Of a stretch of 18,887 nucleotides of DNA, positions 1 through 6,699 are shown piece after piece. Source of the stretch: Frankiales bacterium (GTDB taxonomy: Bacteria > Actinomycetota > Actinomycetes > Mycobacteriales > SCTD01); the NCBI GenBank assembly GCA_025464795.1, contig JAODNB010000425.1:1-18887 (forward strand), given 5' to 3'. A program made the translations under genes and the position numbers. The stretch's first letter is position 1, and each line of letters opens with the position of its first letter. The notes under the pieces are model-generated. The model made no database searches, was not told the DNA's origin, and was given only the letters and a program-made list of their open reading frames with translations.

Positions 1-1901
1 CTGCGATCGTCGCTGACCTGAAGGACAGCGAGCACGTCAAGGCGGTCAGCGACCCGCTCGACCCGGAGGGCGGGCTCAGCCCCGACGGCCGCATCGCCGT
101 CGCGCGGGTGTCCTACGACGTCAGCCAGGCCGGCATCTCCGACAAGGAGCAGAAGGCGCTCTTCGCGACGGCCAAGGTCGGTCAGGAGGTCGGCCTCAGC
201 GTCGACTACTCCGGTTCGGCGGCCGAGCAGAACAAGCCGGGGGGCCTCAACGAGCTGCTCGGCCTCCTCGCAGCCGCGGTCATCCTGCTCGTGATGTTCG
301 CGTCGTTCTCCGCCGCGGGAGTTCCGCTGCTCACGGCGCTGGCAGGCATCGGCATCGCGCTGGCCGGCATCACGACGCTGACCGGCTTCATCAGCCTGAG
401 CTCGTCGACACCCGGACTCGGCCTGATGCTCGGCCTCGCCGTAGGGATCGACTACGCGCTGTTCATCATGTCCCGCTACCGCGACGAGCTGATCCGTGGT
501 CGGGACGGAGAAGAGGCCATCGGTCGCGCTGTCGCGACCTCCGGCAGTGCCGTCGTGTTCGCGGGGCTGACCGTCGTCATCGCCCTGCTCGGGCTGGCCG
601 TCCTCAACATCCCGTTCCTCACCTACCTCGGCTTCGGGGCCGCGGGCACCGTCGTCATCGCCGTCGCGATCGCGCTGACCCTGCTGCCGGCGATGCTGGG
701 GTTCACGGGCCGGCGCGTGCTGGGTCGTCGTCACGTCCGTCTCACCTCTGACGAGAGGGACGGACCCTCCGCGGGTCACCGCTGGGCCGACGCTGTTGCC
801 CGCCGTCCGGTCGTGATCCTGCTCGCTGCGACGGTCCTGCTGGGGATCATCGCCATCCCGGCGCTGTCCCTGAAGACGGGACTGCCCGATGAGGGCACCC
901 AACCCGCGGCCTCGACGCAGCGCAAGGCCTACGACCTGCAGTCGCAGGCCTTCGGCGCCGGCTCCAACGGCCCGCTCGTCGTCGTCGTGGAAGCGCATAC
1001 CGGCGGCACGGCAGCGCAGGCAAGCGTCCTCGAGGTCCGTGCGGCCCTGACCGCGGTGGCGGGCGTCGTGAACGTCGGCCGTCCGCTGGCGAACGCGGCT
1101 GGCGACACCTTCCTGCTGCCCGTCGCACCGAAGGACGGACCGGCCAGCGAGCAGACCAAGCAGCTCGTCTCCCGCATCCGCGCGCTCGCGAGACCGCTCG
1201 GAGCACGTACGGGCACAACGCTCGCGGTGAGCGGCCGTACCGCCTCGCAGATCGACGTGGGGGCCAGGCTCTCGTCGGCCCTCCCGGTCTACCTCGTCAT
1301 CGTGGTCGGCCTCGCGCTGCTGATCCTCACGGTGGTGTTCCGCTCCGTCATCGTGCCGCTGAAGGCGGTCATCGGCTTCCTCGCGACGATGGCCTCGACC
1401 TTCGGAGCGATCGTCGCGATCGCCCAGTGGGGCTGGTTCGGGCTCGTCACACCGGCGCCGATCATCTCGTTCCTCCCGGTGTTCATGATCGGCGTCATCT
1501 TCGGGCTGGCGATGGACTACCAGGTCTTCCTCGTCACCCGGATGCGCGAAGAGCACGTCCATGGGGCAGCCCCGACCGACGCCGTCATCGACGGCTTCCG
1601 CCAGAGCGCCCGGGTCGTCACCGCCGCGGCCCTCATCATGATCGGCGTCTTCGCCTCGTTCATCCTCAGCCCGGACGCGTCCCTCAAGTCCTTCGGCATC
1701 GCGTTCGCCTTCGGCGTCGCCATCGACGCCTTCGTGGTCCGGATGACCGTCGTGCCTGCTGTCATGGTGCTGCTCGGCGACCGGGCCTGGTACCTGCCGC
1801 GCTGGATGGAGCGCCTGGTCCCGCGGGTCGACATCGAGGGCGAGGGGCTTCGGGTGCTGGACGAGGCACGGGAGTCCTTGAAGCAGGTCTCCGTCACCTG
1901 A
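1..1901 (+). CDS. MMPL-family (RND superfamily) membrane transporter, 5' truncated
   Basis: The reading frame is open from base 3 to the TGA at 1899-1901 (632 codons), so the gene begins before the window. The visible part is typical of actinobacterial MMPL transporters, which export lipids or other hydrophobic compounds across the cytoplasmic membrane using the proton gradient. Two hydrophobic helix bundles flank a soluble, extracytoplasmic-type region at about 870-1260. Each bundle carries the family's charged transmembrane motif: GIDYALFIMSRYRDE at about 447-491 and AMDYQVFLVTRMREE at about 1509-1553. The Asp-Tyr pair in these motifs is the presumed proton-relay site. The protein ends in a short charged cytoplasmic tail. 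The gene converges with moaA, 15 bp away, with no obvious terminator between them. The family call is firm; the substrate cannot be inferred, and nothing ties it to the nitrate cluster. Confidence 0.93.
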   Translation, partial: AIVADLKDSEHVKAVSDPLDPEGGLSPDGRIAVARVSYDVSQAGISDKEQKALFATAKVGQEVGLSVDYSGSAAEQNKPGGLNELLGLLAAAVILLVMFASFSAAGVPLLTALAGIGIALAGITTLTGFISLSSSTPGLGLMLGLAVGIDYALFIMSRYRDELIRGRDGEEAIGRAVATSGSAVVFAGLTVVIALLGLAVLNIPFLTYLGFGAAGTVVIAVAIALTLLPAMLGFTGRRVLGRRHVRLTSDERDGPSAGHRWADAVARRPVVILLAATVLLGIIAIPALSLKTGLPDEGTQPAASTQRKAYDLQSQAFGAGSNGPLVVVVEAHTGGTAAQASVLEVRAALTAVAGVVNVGRPLANAAGDTFLLPVAPKDGPASEQTKQLVSRIRALARPLGARTGTTLAVSGRTASQIDVGARLSSALPVYLVIVVGLALLILTVVFRSVIVPLKAVIGFLATMASTFGAIVAIAQWGWFGLVTPAPIISFLPVFMIGVIFGLAMDYQVFLVTRMREEHVHGAAPTDAVIDGFRQSARVVTAAALIMIGVFASFILSPDASLKSFGIAFAFGVAIDAFVVRMTVVPAVMVLLGDRAWYLPRWMERLVPRVDIEGEGLRVLDEARESLKQVSVT

Positions 1902-1916
1902 GTCAGGAGCCGCGGA

Positions 1917-2879
1917 TCAGCCGCCGATCTCCGACATGGTCCGGGTGGGCTGCACGAACGTCGGCAGCCCGATCCCGTGCCCGGCGCCCTTGCGGGAGAC
2001 GGTGTCCCGCAAGAACGCAGCCAGGTCCTGCGGGGAACCACCGGACCGGAGCAGCGGCTTGATGTCGTCCTCGTCCCGGGCGAACAGGCACGACCGCACG
2101 TTCCCGTCGGCCGTCAGGCGCAGCCGGTCGCAGTCCCCGCAGAAGGGCCTGGTGACCGACGCGATGACACCGACGTGCGGGCCGGTGCCGTCGAGCTGCC
2201 ACAGCTCCGCGGGTGAGCTCTCGCGACCGTCGACCCCCAGCACGTCGTAGGCGGAGCCGAGCACCTCGAGCACCTCCTCGGCCGTGACGAGGTCGGCACG
2301 GTCCCAGGCACCCGCCGGGCCGAGCGGCATGTGCTCGATGAAGCGCAGCTCCACGCCGAGCTCCCGCGCCCAGGCGACGAGCGGCAGCACCTCGTCGTCG
2401 TTGACGCCGCGCATGAGGACGGTGTTGACCTTGACCGGCTGGAGACCTGCGGCAACAGCGGCCTCGACGCCCGCCAGCACCGCGGGCAGCCCACCACGGC
2501 GGGTGAGGGACAGGAAGCGCTCGGGGCGCAGGGTGTCGACGCTGATGTTGACGCGCTGCAGCCCCGCTCGCTTGAGGTCCTCGGCCAGCCGAGCCAGTCC
2601 CATCCCGTTGGTCGTCAGCGACAGCGCGGGCACGTCGATCGCGGACACGATGTCGAGCAGGTCGCGGCGGAGCAGCGGTTCGCCCCCGGTGAGGCGGACC
2701 TCCTCGATGCCCTCGCTGACGGCGGCCCGGACGACGCGGATGATCTCCTCAGCGGTGAGGAGGTCCTTCGACCACTCGAGGCCCTCGGCAGGCATGCAGT
2801 AGGTGCACCGGAGCTGGCAGCGGTCGGTGAGCGACACCCGCAGGTCGCGGTGGACGCGGCCGAAGCCATCGATCAGCAC
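1917..2879 (-). CDS. moaA: GTP 3',8-cyclase MoaA (radical SAM, Moco biosynthesis)
   Basis: MoaA converts GTP to 3',8-cyclo-GTP, which MoaC turns into cyclic pyranopterin monophosphate, the first step of molybdenum cofactor synthesis. The 320-residue product carries the radical-SAM cluster motif C21-x3-C25-x2-C28, the GGEPLLR stretch, and the second, C-terminal [4Fe-4S] motif C247-x2-C250-x13-C264. It ends in Gly-Gly, the catalytic tail of the family. I chose the GTG at 2879 because the product then starts MLIDGFGR, which matches the usual family N-terminus. A GGTGGGG Shine-Dalgarno-like stretch lies just upstream, and the start overlaps the moaE stop by 7 bp. An in-frame GTG at 2891 would add four residues. 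This is the last gene of the nitrate/Moco operon. Confidence 0.96.
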   Translation of the reverse strand: MLIDGFGRVHRDLRVSLTDRCQLRCTYCMPAEGLEWSKDLLTAEEIIRVVRAAVSEGIEEVRLTGGEPLLRRDLLDIVSAIDVPALSLTTNGMGLARLAEDLKRAGLQRVNISVDTLRPERFLSLTRRGGLPAVLAGVEAAVAAGLQPVKVNTVLMRGVNDDEVLPLVAWARELGVELRFIEHMPLGPAGAWDRADLVTAEEVLEVLGSAYDVLGVDGRESSPAELWQLDGTGPHVGVIASVTRPFCGDCDRLRLTADGNVRSCLFARDEDDIKPLLRSGGSPQDLAAFLRDTVSRKGAGHGIGLPTFVQPTRTMSEIGG

Positions 2880-3277
2880 GACCCCACCCACTCGTCGCTG
2901 CCATCGGCGAACACCTGCCGCTTCCACATGGGGAGCTCGTGCTTCACCTGCTCGACCATACGTGCGCAGTGGGCGAAGGCCGCAGCACGGTGCGCGGTGG
3001 CGACGACCGCGACCAGGGCGACGTCCCCGACGACGAGAGAGCCGGTGCGGTGCGCGACCGCGAGGGCCAGCACCTCCTCCTCGGCGGCGCACGCGGCGGC
3101 GATCTGCTGCAGGACGTCTGGTGCCGACGGGTGGGCCGAGTACTCGAGGGACTGCACAGACCGGCCCCCGTCATGGTCCCGGACGCGACCGACGAAGGTG
3201 ACGACAGCGCCAGCCGCCGCGCACGAGGACTCCAGGGCAGCTGGGTCCAGCACGTCGGAGGTGACGAGGGAGGTCAC
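2873..3277 (-). CDS. moaE: Molybdopterin synthase catalytic subunit MoaE
   Basis: MoaE is the large subunit of MPT synthase. It transfers sulfur from the thiocarboxylated C-terminus of MoaD to cyclic pyranopterin monophosphate to form the dithiolene. The product (about 134 aa) has the typical sequence: VTFVGRVRDHDGG near the N-terminus, LEYSAHPSA, HRTGSLVVGDVA, and the active-site lysine motif VKHELPMWKRQ near the C-terminus (family consensus K-x3-P-[IL]-W-K). The GTG at 3277 overlaps the moeA stop as GTGA, the usual coupling arrangement. A GTG one codon upstream (3280) is equally spaced from a GATGAGG ribosome site, and a TTG at 3295 is also in frame, so the exact start is uncertain by a few residues. 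The partner gene moaD lies two genes upstream in the operon. Confidence 0.95.
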   Translation of the reverse strand: MTSLVTSDVLDPAALESSCAAAGAVVTFVGRVRDHDGGRSVQSLEYSAHPSAPDVLQQIAAACAAEEEVLALAVAHRTGSLVVGDVALVAVVATAHRAAAFAHCARMVEQVKHELPMWKRQVFADGSDEWVGSC

Positions 3278-4437
3278 CACGGCAGCCTCATCCAACGCAG
3301 CAGGTCACCCCTCGCTGCTCCCCCGGGAGGGATGACCGCGACGCCGTGCGCGAGCGACAGGCCCCGCAGCATCGCGGATCCGATGTGAGGCACGGACACC
3401 GCACCGTCCGGTCCGAGCACGACCGGCAGGAGCCGCTCGTCCGGATCGCGGCCGCTGACGGGTTCGGCGAGCACGACCGTCGGGAGGTCGACCGGAGGCA
3501 GACCCCTGAGGGCGTCGAGGACGGGAGCGACGAGGGTCAGCAGCGTCACGCACGCCGACAGCGGGTTGCCCGGCAGCCCGATGAAGGGGCGACCGTCAGC
3601 CAGCCGTGCCAGCACCATGGGGTGTCCAGGACGGACCGCCACGCCGTCGACGAGGACGGTCGCGCAGGTGGAGCCAAGCGCTGCGTGCACGTGGTCGACC
3701 GGGCCTGCCGCTGTACCGCCGGTGCTGAGGACCAGGTCCGCGTCGACCTCGAAGGCACGCGCTGTCGCGGACAGCTCGTCGGGGACCCGTACGGCGGAGA
3801 CGAGCGAACCTCCCAGCGCCTCGATCCAGCCGCCGAGCTGCGGGCTGAGGCTGTCACGGACGCGGCCGTTCGCCGGGAAGCCGGTGTCCAGGAGCTCGTC
3901 ACCGAGGACCGCGACAGCCACCCGGGGCCGGGGGCGTACGAGCAGCTCGTCGTGCCCGACGGTGGCAGCGAGGCCGACGACGGGTGGTGTGACGAGGGTG
4001 CCTGCAGGCAGCAGCTCGTCGCCGGCGACGCACTCCCCGCCAACGGGCAAGAAGTCCCGCGAGCTGCTGAGCTCCCCGCTGAGCCGCTCTCCATCAACGA
4101 CCCCGAGCTCGCGGCGGAGGACCCCGGACGACCCCTGGGGCAGCATGGCCCCCGTGGCGATCTCGACGGCCGTCCCCTCGGCCAAGGCCGCGGGAGCCGC
4201 GCCGGCCAGCACCCGCCCCCCGGTCAGCGACCAGGGACCCGCTCCGGCCACTGCCCAGCCGTCCATCGCCGACGTGGGGAAGGCGGGGACGTCCGACCGC
4301 GAGACCAGCGCAGACGCCAGTACGCACCCCAGCGCCTCGGCCAGCGGGACCCCGGCAGCCGGGAGGGCAGCCCAGCCCGCCGCGATCGCTCGGGCCTCGT
4401 CGAAGGACGTGTGCACGTCGGCTCGGAACCCCGACAC
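3274..4437 (-). CDS. moeA: Molybdopterin molybdenumtransferase MoeA
   Basis: MoeA inserts molybdate into adenylylated molybdopterin, giving Moco. The 387-residue protein has the domain order of the family: an N-terminal PTSAMDGWA motif (residues 54-62), an extended domain with TGAMLPQGSSGVL (95-107), the MoCF domain with VLGDELLDTG (177-186) and STGGTAAGPVDHV (238-250), and RPGHP plus GLPGNPLSA (269-295) before the small beta-barrel C-terminus. In the MoCF loop most MoeA proteins have a GG[VT]S-x-GD pattern; here it reads GGTAAGP-VDH. The second acidic residue of the loop is kept, so this is probably ordinary divergence. The GTG start at 4437 follows the moaD stop by 2 bp, the only non-overlapping junction in the operon. 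A GGCGG-like ribosome site lies within the moaD end. Confidence 0.95.
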   Translation of the reverse strand: MSGFRADVHTSFDEARAIAAGWAALPAAGVPLAEALGCVLASALVSRSDVPAFPTSAMDGWAVAGAGPWSLTGGRVLAGAAPAALAEGTAVEIATGAMLPQGSSGVLRRELGVVDGERLSGELSSSRDFLPVGGECVAGDELLPAGTLVTPPVVGLAATVGHDELLVRPRPRVAVAVLGDELLDTGFPANGRVRDSLSPQLGGWIEALGGSLVSAVRVPDELSATARAFEVDADLVLSTGGTAAGPVDHVHAALGSTCATVLVDGVAVRPGHPMVLARLADGRPFIGLPGNPLSACVTLLTLVAPVLDALRGLPPVDLPTVVLAEPVSGRDPDERLLPVVLGPDGAVSVPHIGSAMLRGLSLAHGVAVIPPGGAARGDLLRWMRLPW

Positions 4438-4439
4438 CT

Positions 4440-4673
4440 TCAGCCGCCTGCAAACGGTGGCAAGACGTCGACGGTGGCACCAGCACGGAGCGGAACGTCC
4501 CCGTGTGCGACGAGCCCGTCGACGAGGAAGGAGCAGCGGTCCAAGACGGCCCCGACGGAGGGCGCCAGCGACCCGCGCAGGTCGAGCAGGGAGGTCGCGG
4601 GCAGGACCAGCTCGGTCGTTCCTGCGGCCGCCGCCGCGGCAGCGAACAAGCGCACCGTCACGTCAGTGGTCAT
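4440..4673 (-). CDS. moaD: Molybdopterin synthase sulfur-carrier subunit MoaD
   Basis: This 77-residue ubiquitin-fold protein ends in PPFAGG, the C-terminal Gly-Gly that is adenylylated and thiocarboxylated to carry sulfur to MoaE. Other family features seen are VTVRLFAAAAAAAG at the N-terminus and VDVLPPFAGG at the C-terminus. It starts at an ATG 11 bp inside the end of the mogA-like gene. The enzyme that activates MoaD (MoeB or the actinobacterial MoeZ) is not encoded in this window, so it must come from another locus. The call is firm from the Gly-Gly terminus, the length and the position among moa genes. Confidence 0.92.
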   Translation of the reverse strand: MTTDVTVRLFAAAAAAAGTTELVLPATSLLDLRGSLAPSVGAVLDRCSFLVDGLVAHGDVPLRAGATVDVLPPFAGG

Positions 4674-5124
4674 GGCCGCGCACCTGGTCGTTCACGTGCT
4701 GGGCCAGCGGAAGCAGCACCGCTGCGCCGTCCCGCACTCCGCCGGGAGATCCGGGGAGGGTGACGACGAACGTCGTGCCGATCAGGCCCGCGACCCCGCG
4801 GGAGAGCGCCGCTGTCGGCACGGTCCCTGCAGCCCGGATGGCCTCGGCCACGCCTGGCAAGGAGCGCTCGAGGAGCGGCTCCACCACGTCCGGCGTCAGG
4901 TCCCGCGGGCCGACCCCCGTGCCCCCCGTGGTGACCAGGAGGTCGACGCCGTCGGCCACGGCCTGCGCAACGGCCGCTCCGAGCTCCGACGGTCCGTCCG
5001 GAACGACCAGCGGCCCCTCGACCGTGCCCAGGGGTTCGAGGAGCTCCGCGAGCAGTGGCCCGGACCGGTCCTCGTACTCCCCTGCCGAGGCCCGGTCCGA
5101 GACCGTGATGACGCGCACCCTCAC
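4663..5124 (-). CDS. mogA: Molybdopterin adenylyltransferase, MogA/MoaB family
   Basis: This 153-residue MoCF-domain protein adenylylates molybdopterin before MoeA inserts molybdenum. Motifs seen are RVITVSDRASAGEYEDRSGP at the N-terminus (residues 4-23), and LLVTTGGTGVGPRDLTPD (62-79), the MPT-binding loop with the conserved Asp and the GGTG turn. A final LPGSPGGVRDG (123-133) also matches the family. The start is taken as the GTG at 5124, which overlaps the moaC stop as GTGA; a GTG two codons later is too close to be preferred. MogA and MoaB cannot be separated reliably by eye. Actinobacteria often name this gene moaB or mog, and the function is the same. Confidence 0.92.
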   Translation of the reverse strand: MRVRVITVSDRASAGEYEDRSGPLLAELLEPLGTVEGPLVVPDGPSELGAAVAQAVADGVDLLVTTGGTGVGPRDLTPDVVEPLLERSLPGVAEAIRAAGTVPTAALSRGVAGLIGTTFVVTLPGSPGGVRDGAAVLLPLAQHVNDQVRGHDH

Positions 5125-5594
5125 GTCCGGGTCCAGTCTCCGCTGCGACCGCCCGACTTGGCCTCGATCCGCACGTCCGACAGCACGGCGGTCCGCTCGA
5201 CCGCCTTGACCATGTCGATCACGGTGAGCCCCGCGACGGCGACCGCAGTGAGGGCCTCCATCTCCACGCCGGTGCGCTCGGCCGTGCGCACGGTGACCGA
5301 CAGGTGGACGCCATCGTCGAGCAGCACAGCGTCCACGTCGACTGCGTGCAGCGGCAGCGGATGGCACAGCGGGATCAGGAAGGCGGTCTGCTTCGCGCCG
5401 GTCACGGCAGCCAACCGCGCGACCGACAGCACATCGCCCTTGGGGTTCGCGCCGGCGCGCAGCAGGTCGACCGTGGCGGGGGTGAGCAGCACCCGACCCG
5501 ACGCGGTCGCGCTGCGCACCGTGACCGCCTTGGCGCTCACGTCGACCATCTGCGCGGCGCCGTCTTCCCGCAGGTGCGTCAGTCGGTCAGCCAT
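5121..5594 (-). CDS. moaC: Cyclic pyranopterin monophosphate synthase MoaC
   Basis: MoaC rearranges MoaA's 3',8-cyclo-GTP to cyclic pyranopterin monophosphate. The 157-residue product is the usual length and shows MVDVSAKAVTVRSATASG (residues 16-33), PKGDVLSVARLA (51-62) with the conserved Lys52, LIPLCHPLPL (73-82), GVEMEALTAVAVAGLTVIDM (109-128) followed by the conserved Lys130, and the EAKSGG motif (144-149). The ATG at 5594 overlaps the end of the upstream DUF6457-like gene by 8 bp. The partner moaA is at the far downstream end of the same operon. Confidence 0.96.
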   Translation of the reverse strand: MADRLTHLREDGAAQMVDVSAKAVTVRSATASGRVLLTPATVDLLRAGANPKGDVLSVARLAAVTGAKQTAFLIPLCHPLPLHAVDVDAVLLDDGVHLSVTVRTAERTGVEMEALTAVAVAGLTVIDMVKAVERTAVLSDVRIEAKSGGRSGDWTRT

Positions 5595-5814
5595 GCCAGC
5601 CCTGGGCGAAGGTCGACAACGAGGCAGCCGCCTCGACCGGGTCCGCGCCTGCGGCGACCGCGAGGCCGAGCAGGTAGGTCGTCAGGGGCGCCGCCGGCCG
5701 CTGCACCGCGTGGGCGACCTCACGGGCCAGGTCCAGCAGGACGGCGGGTTCGACGGACGTCTGGACGCCCAGCTCCCGGGCCGCGTCGGCCCACCACTCG
5801 TCAAGCGTCGTCAT
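5587..5814 (-). CDS. DUF6457-type small protein, Moco-associated
   Basis: This 75-residue, mostly helical protein has no cysteine motif, signal peptide or membrane segment. It begins MTTLDEWWADAARELG and contains LLDLAREVAHAVQRPAAPLTTYLLGLAVAAGAD. I recognise this as the DUF6457 pattern, found in actinobacteria either next to or fused to the C-terminus of MobA-like proteins. That recognition is from memory and not checked. It starts ATGA-overlapped with the mobA stop (5811-5814) and runs 8 bp into moaC. The biochemical role is unknown; position and coupling suggest it helps MobA or another Moco step. Confidence 0.8.
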   Translation of the reverse strand: MTTLDEWWADAARELGVQTSVEPAVLLDLAREVAHAVQRPAAPLTTYLLGLAVAAGADPVEAAASLSTFAQGWHG

Positions 5815-6362
5815 GCGATCTCCCTGGCCCGAAGGACGTCCTCCTCAGTGTCGCAGTCGATCCAGGGGCTGCCGTCGCCGTCCCAGGTCAGGAGCACAGG
5901 AGACAGCCCGCAGAGCACGTCTCGGAGGCGGGCGCCGTCCAGGACCTCCAGCCGAGCGACGGCGGCGCGAAGGGCGGCCGTCGGCCACGCGCCGCACAGC
6001 CACTGCTCGTGACCGTCCCCGACCAGCACCCCCGGGGCTGCGGCGACGAGAGCGGTGACGCACTCGGCTGTGAGGAAGGGGAGGTCGGCCGCGAGCAGCA
6101 CCACGACGGGAGACCCCACACCCACGAGACCCGCGGCCAGCGCCGCCACGGGGCCCCCACCTACTGGGTCCTCCCGGCGCCACACGACCGGCCTGCAGGT
6201 CGAACGAGCCGGGCCGACGACCACGGTGGTGCGGGCCTGCGTCGTCGCGAGCAGCACCCGGTCCAGCAGGGGAAGTCCGCCCACGGTGATGGACGGCTTG
6301 TCGATGCCACCCATGCGTCGCGCGCTCCCGCCGGCGAGGACGACGGCGTCGAACTCAGGCAA
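5811..6362 (-). CDS. mobA: MobA-like molybdenum cofactor guanylyltransferase
   Basis: This NTP-transferase fold protein of 183 aa has the signature LAGGSARRMGGIDKP (residues 9-23, catalytic Lys22). It also has EDPVGGGPVAALAAGL (64-79) and the metal-binding Asp in LLAADLPFL (D93). MobA attaches GMP to Mo-molybdopterin to form MGD, the form required by the bis-MGD nitrate reductase at the head of this operon. It is slightly shorter than typical MobA (about 190-200 aa). The only credible start is the TTG at 6362, which overlaps the nirD stop by 8 bp; a GGAGG lies about 12 nt upstream within nirD. Related enzymes such as MocA (CMP transfer) share this fold, but the nitrate reductase context favours MobA. 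Confidence 0.88.
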   Translation of the reverse strand: MPEFDAVVLAGGSARRMGGIDKPSITVGGLPLLDRVLLATTQARTTVVVGPARSTCRPVVWRREDPVGGGPVAALAAGLVGVGSPVVVLLAADLPFLTAECVTALVAAAPGVLVGDGHEQWLCGAWPTAALRAAVARLEVLDGARLRDVLCGLSPVLLTWDGDGSPWIDCDTEEDVLRAREIA

Positions 6363-6699
6363 GGCGCCGCGCTGCCTCCGCGAGCCACACCTCGACCTTG
6401 CCGTCGAGGACGCGCACGTCGTGGACGTTGAGCGAGCGGCCCTCCTGGTCGAGGCACATCCCGGTCTCCAGGTCGTAGGCCTGCTTGTGGAGCGGGCTCA
6501 CCAGCACGTCCCTGCCGCCGCGGGAACCGACGATGCCGCGGGACATCACCATCGCGCGTCCGACGGGGTCCCAGTTGTCGACGGCGGCGACGCTGTCGTC
6601 CGACAGCCGCACGAGAGCCACCTGGGTCCCGTCGACGAGCACGCACACCGCGCGGCCGAAGGGGACCTCGGACAGGGAGACGACGGACAACCAGCTCAT
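6355..6699 (-). CDS. nirD: Nitrite reductase [NAD(P)H] small subunit NirD
   Basis: This 114-residue Rieske-fold protein is the small subunit of the cytoplasmic siroheme nitrite reductase. The cluster-binding pairs of true Rieske proteins are absent. At the first site the sequence is DNWDP (residues 41-45), and at the second it is SPLHKQ (68-73). Loss of the [2Fe-2S] ligands is normal for NirD. VMSRGIV, SPLHKQAYDLETGMCL and the C-terminal KVEVWLA match the family. The ATG at 6699 overlaps the nirB stop as ATGA. A longer in-frame reading upstream lies inside nirB and is not the gene. Confidence 0.94.
   Translation of the reverse strand: MSWLSVVSLSEVPFGRAVCVLVDGTQVALVRLSDDSVAAVDNWDPVGRAMVMSRGIVGSRGGRDVLVSPLHKQAYDLETGMCLDQEGRSLNVHDVRVLDGKVEVWLAEAARRLA

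Noticed and set aside
3274..4437. MoeA inactivated by loss of the GD motif in the MoCF loop
   Set aside because: The loop reads GGTAAGPVDH, but the following acidic residue, the GDEL motif and LPGNP motif are intact, so ordinary divergence is more likely.
3346..6012. Long plus-strand open frame (888 aa) opposite moeA, moaD, mogA and moaC
   Set aside because: It is antisense to a run of well-recognised moa genes, has low-complexity Arg/Gln/Pro-rich composition and no domain. Such frames are expected in high-GC DNA.
6355..6699. NirD as a genuine [2Fe-2S] Rieske protein
   Set aside because: The Cys-x-His pairs are absent at both cluster sites, which is normal for NirD small subunits and not a damaged gene.
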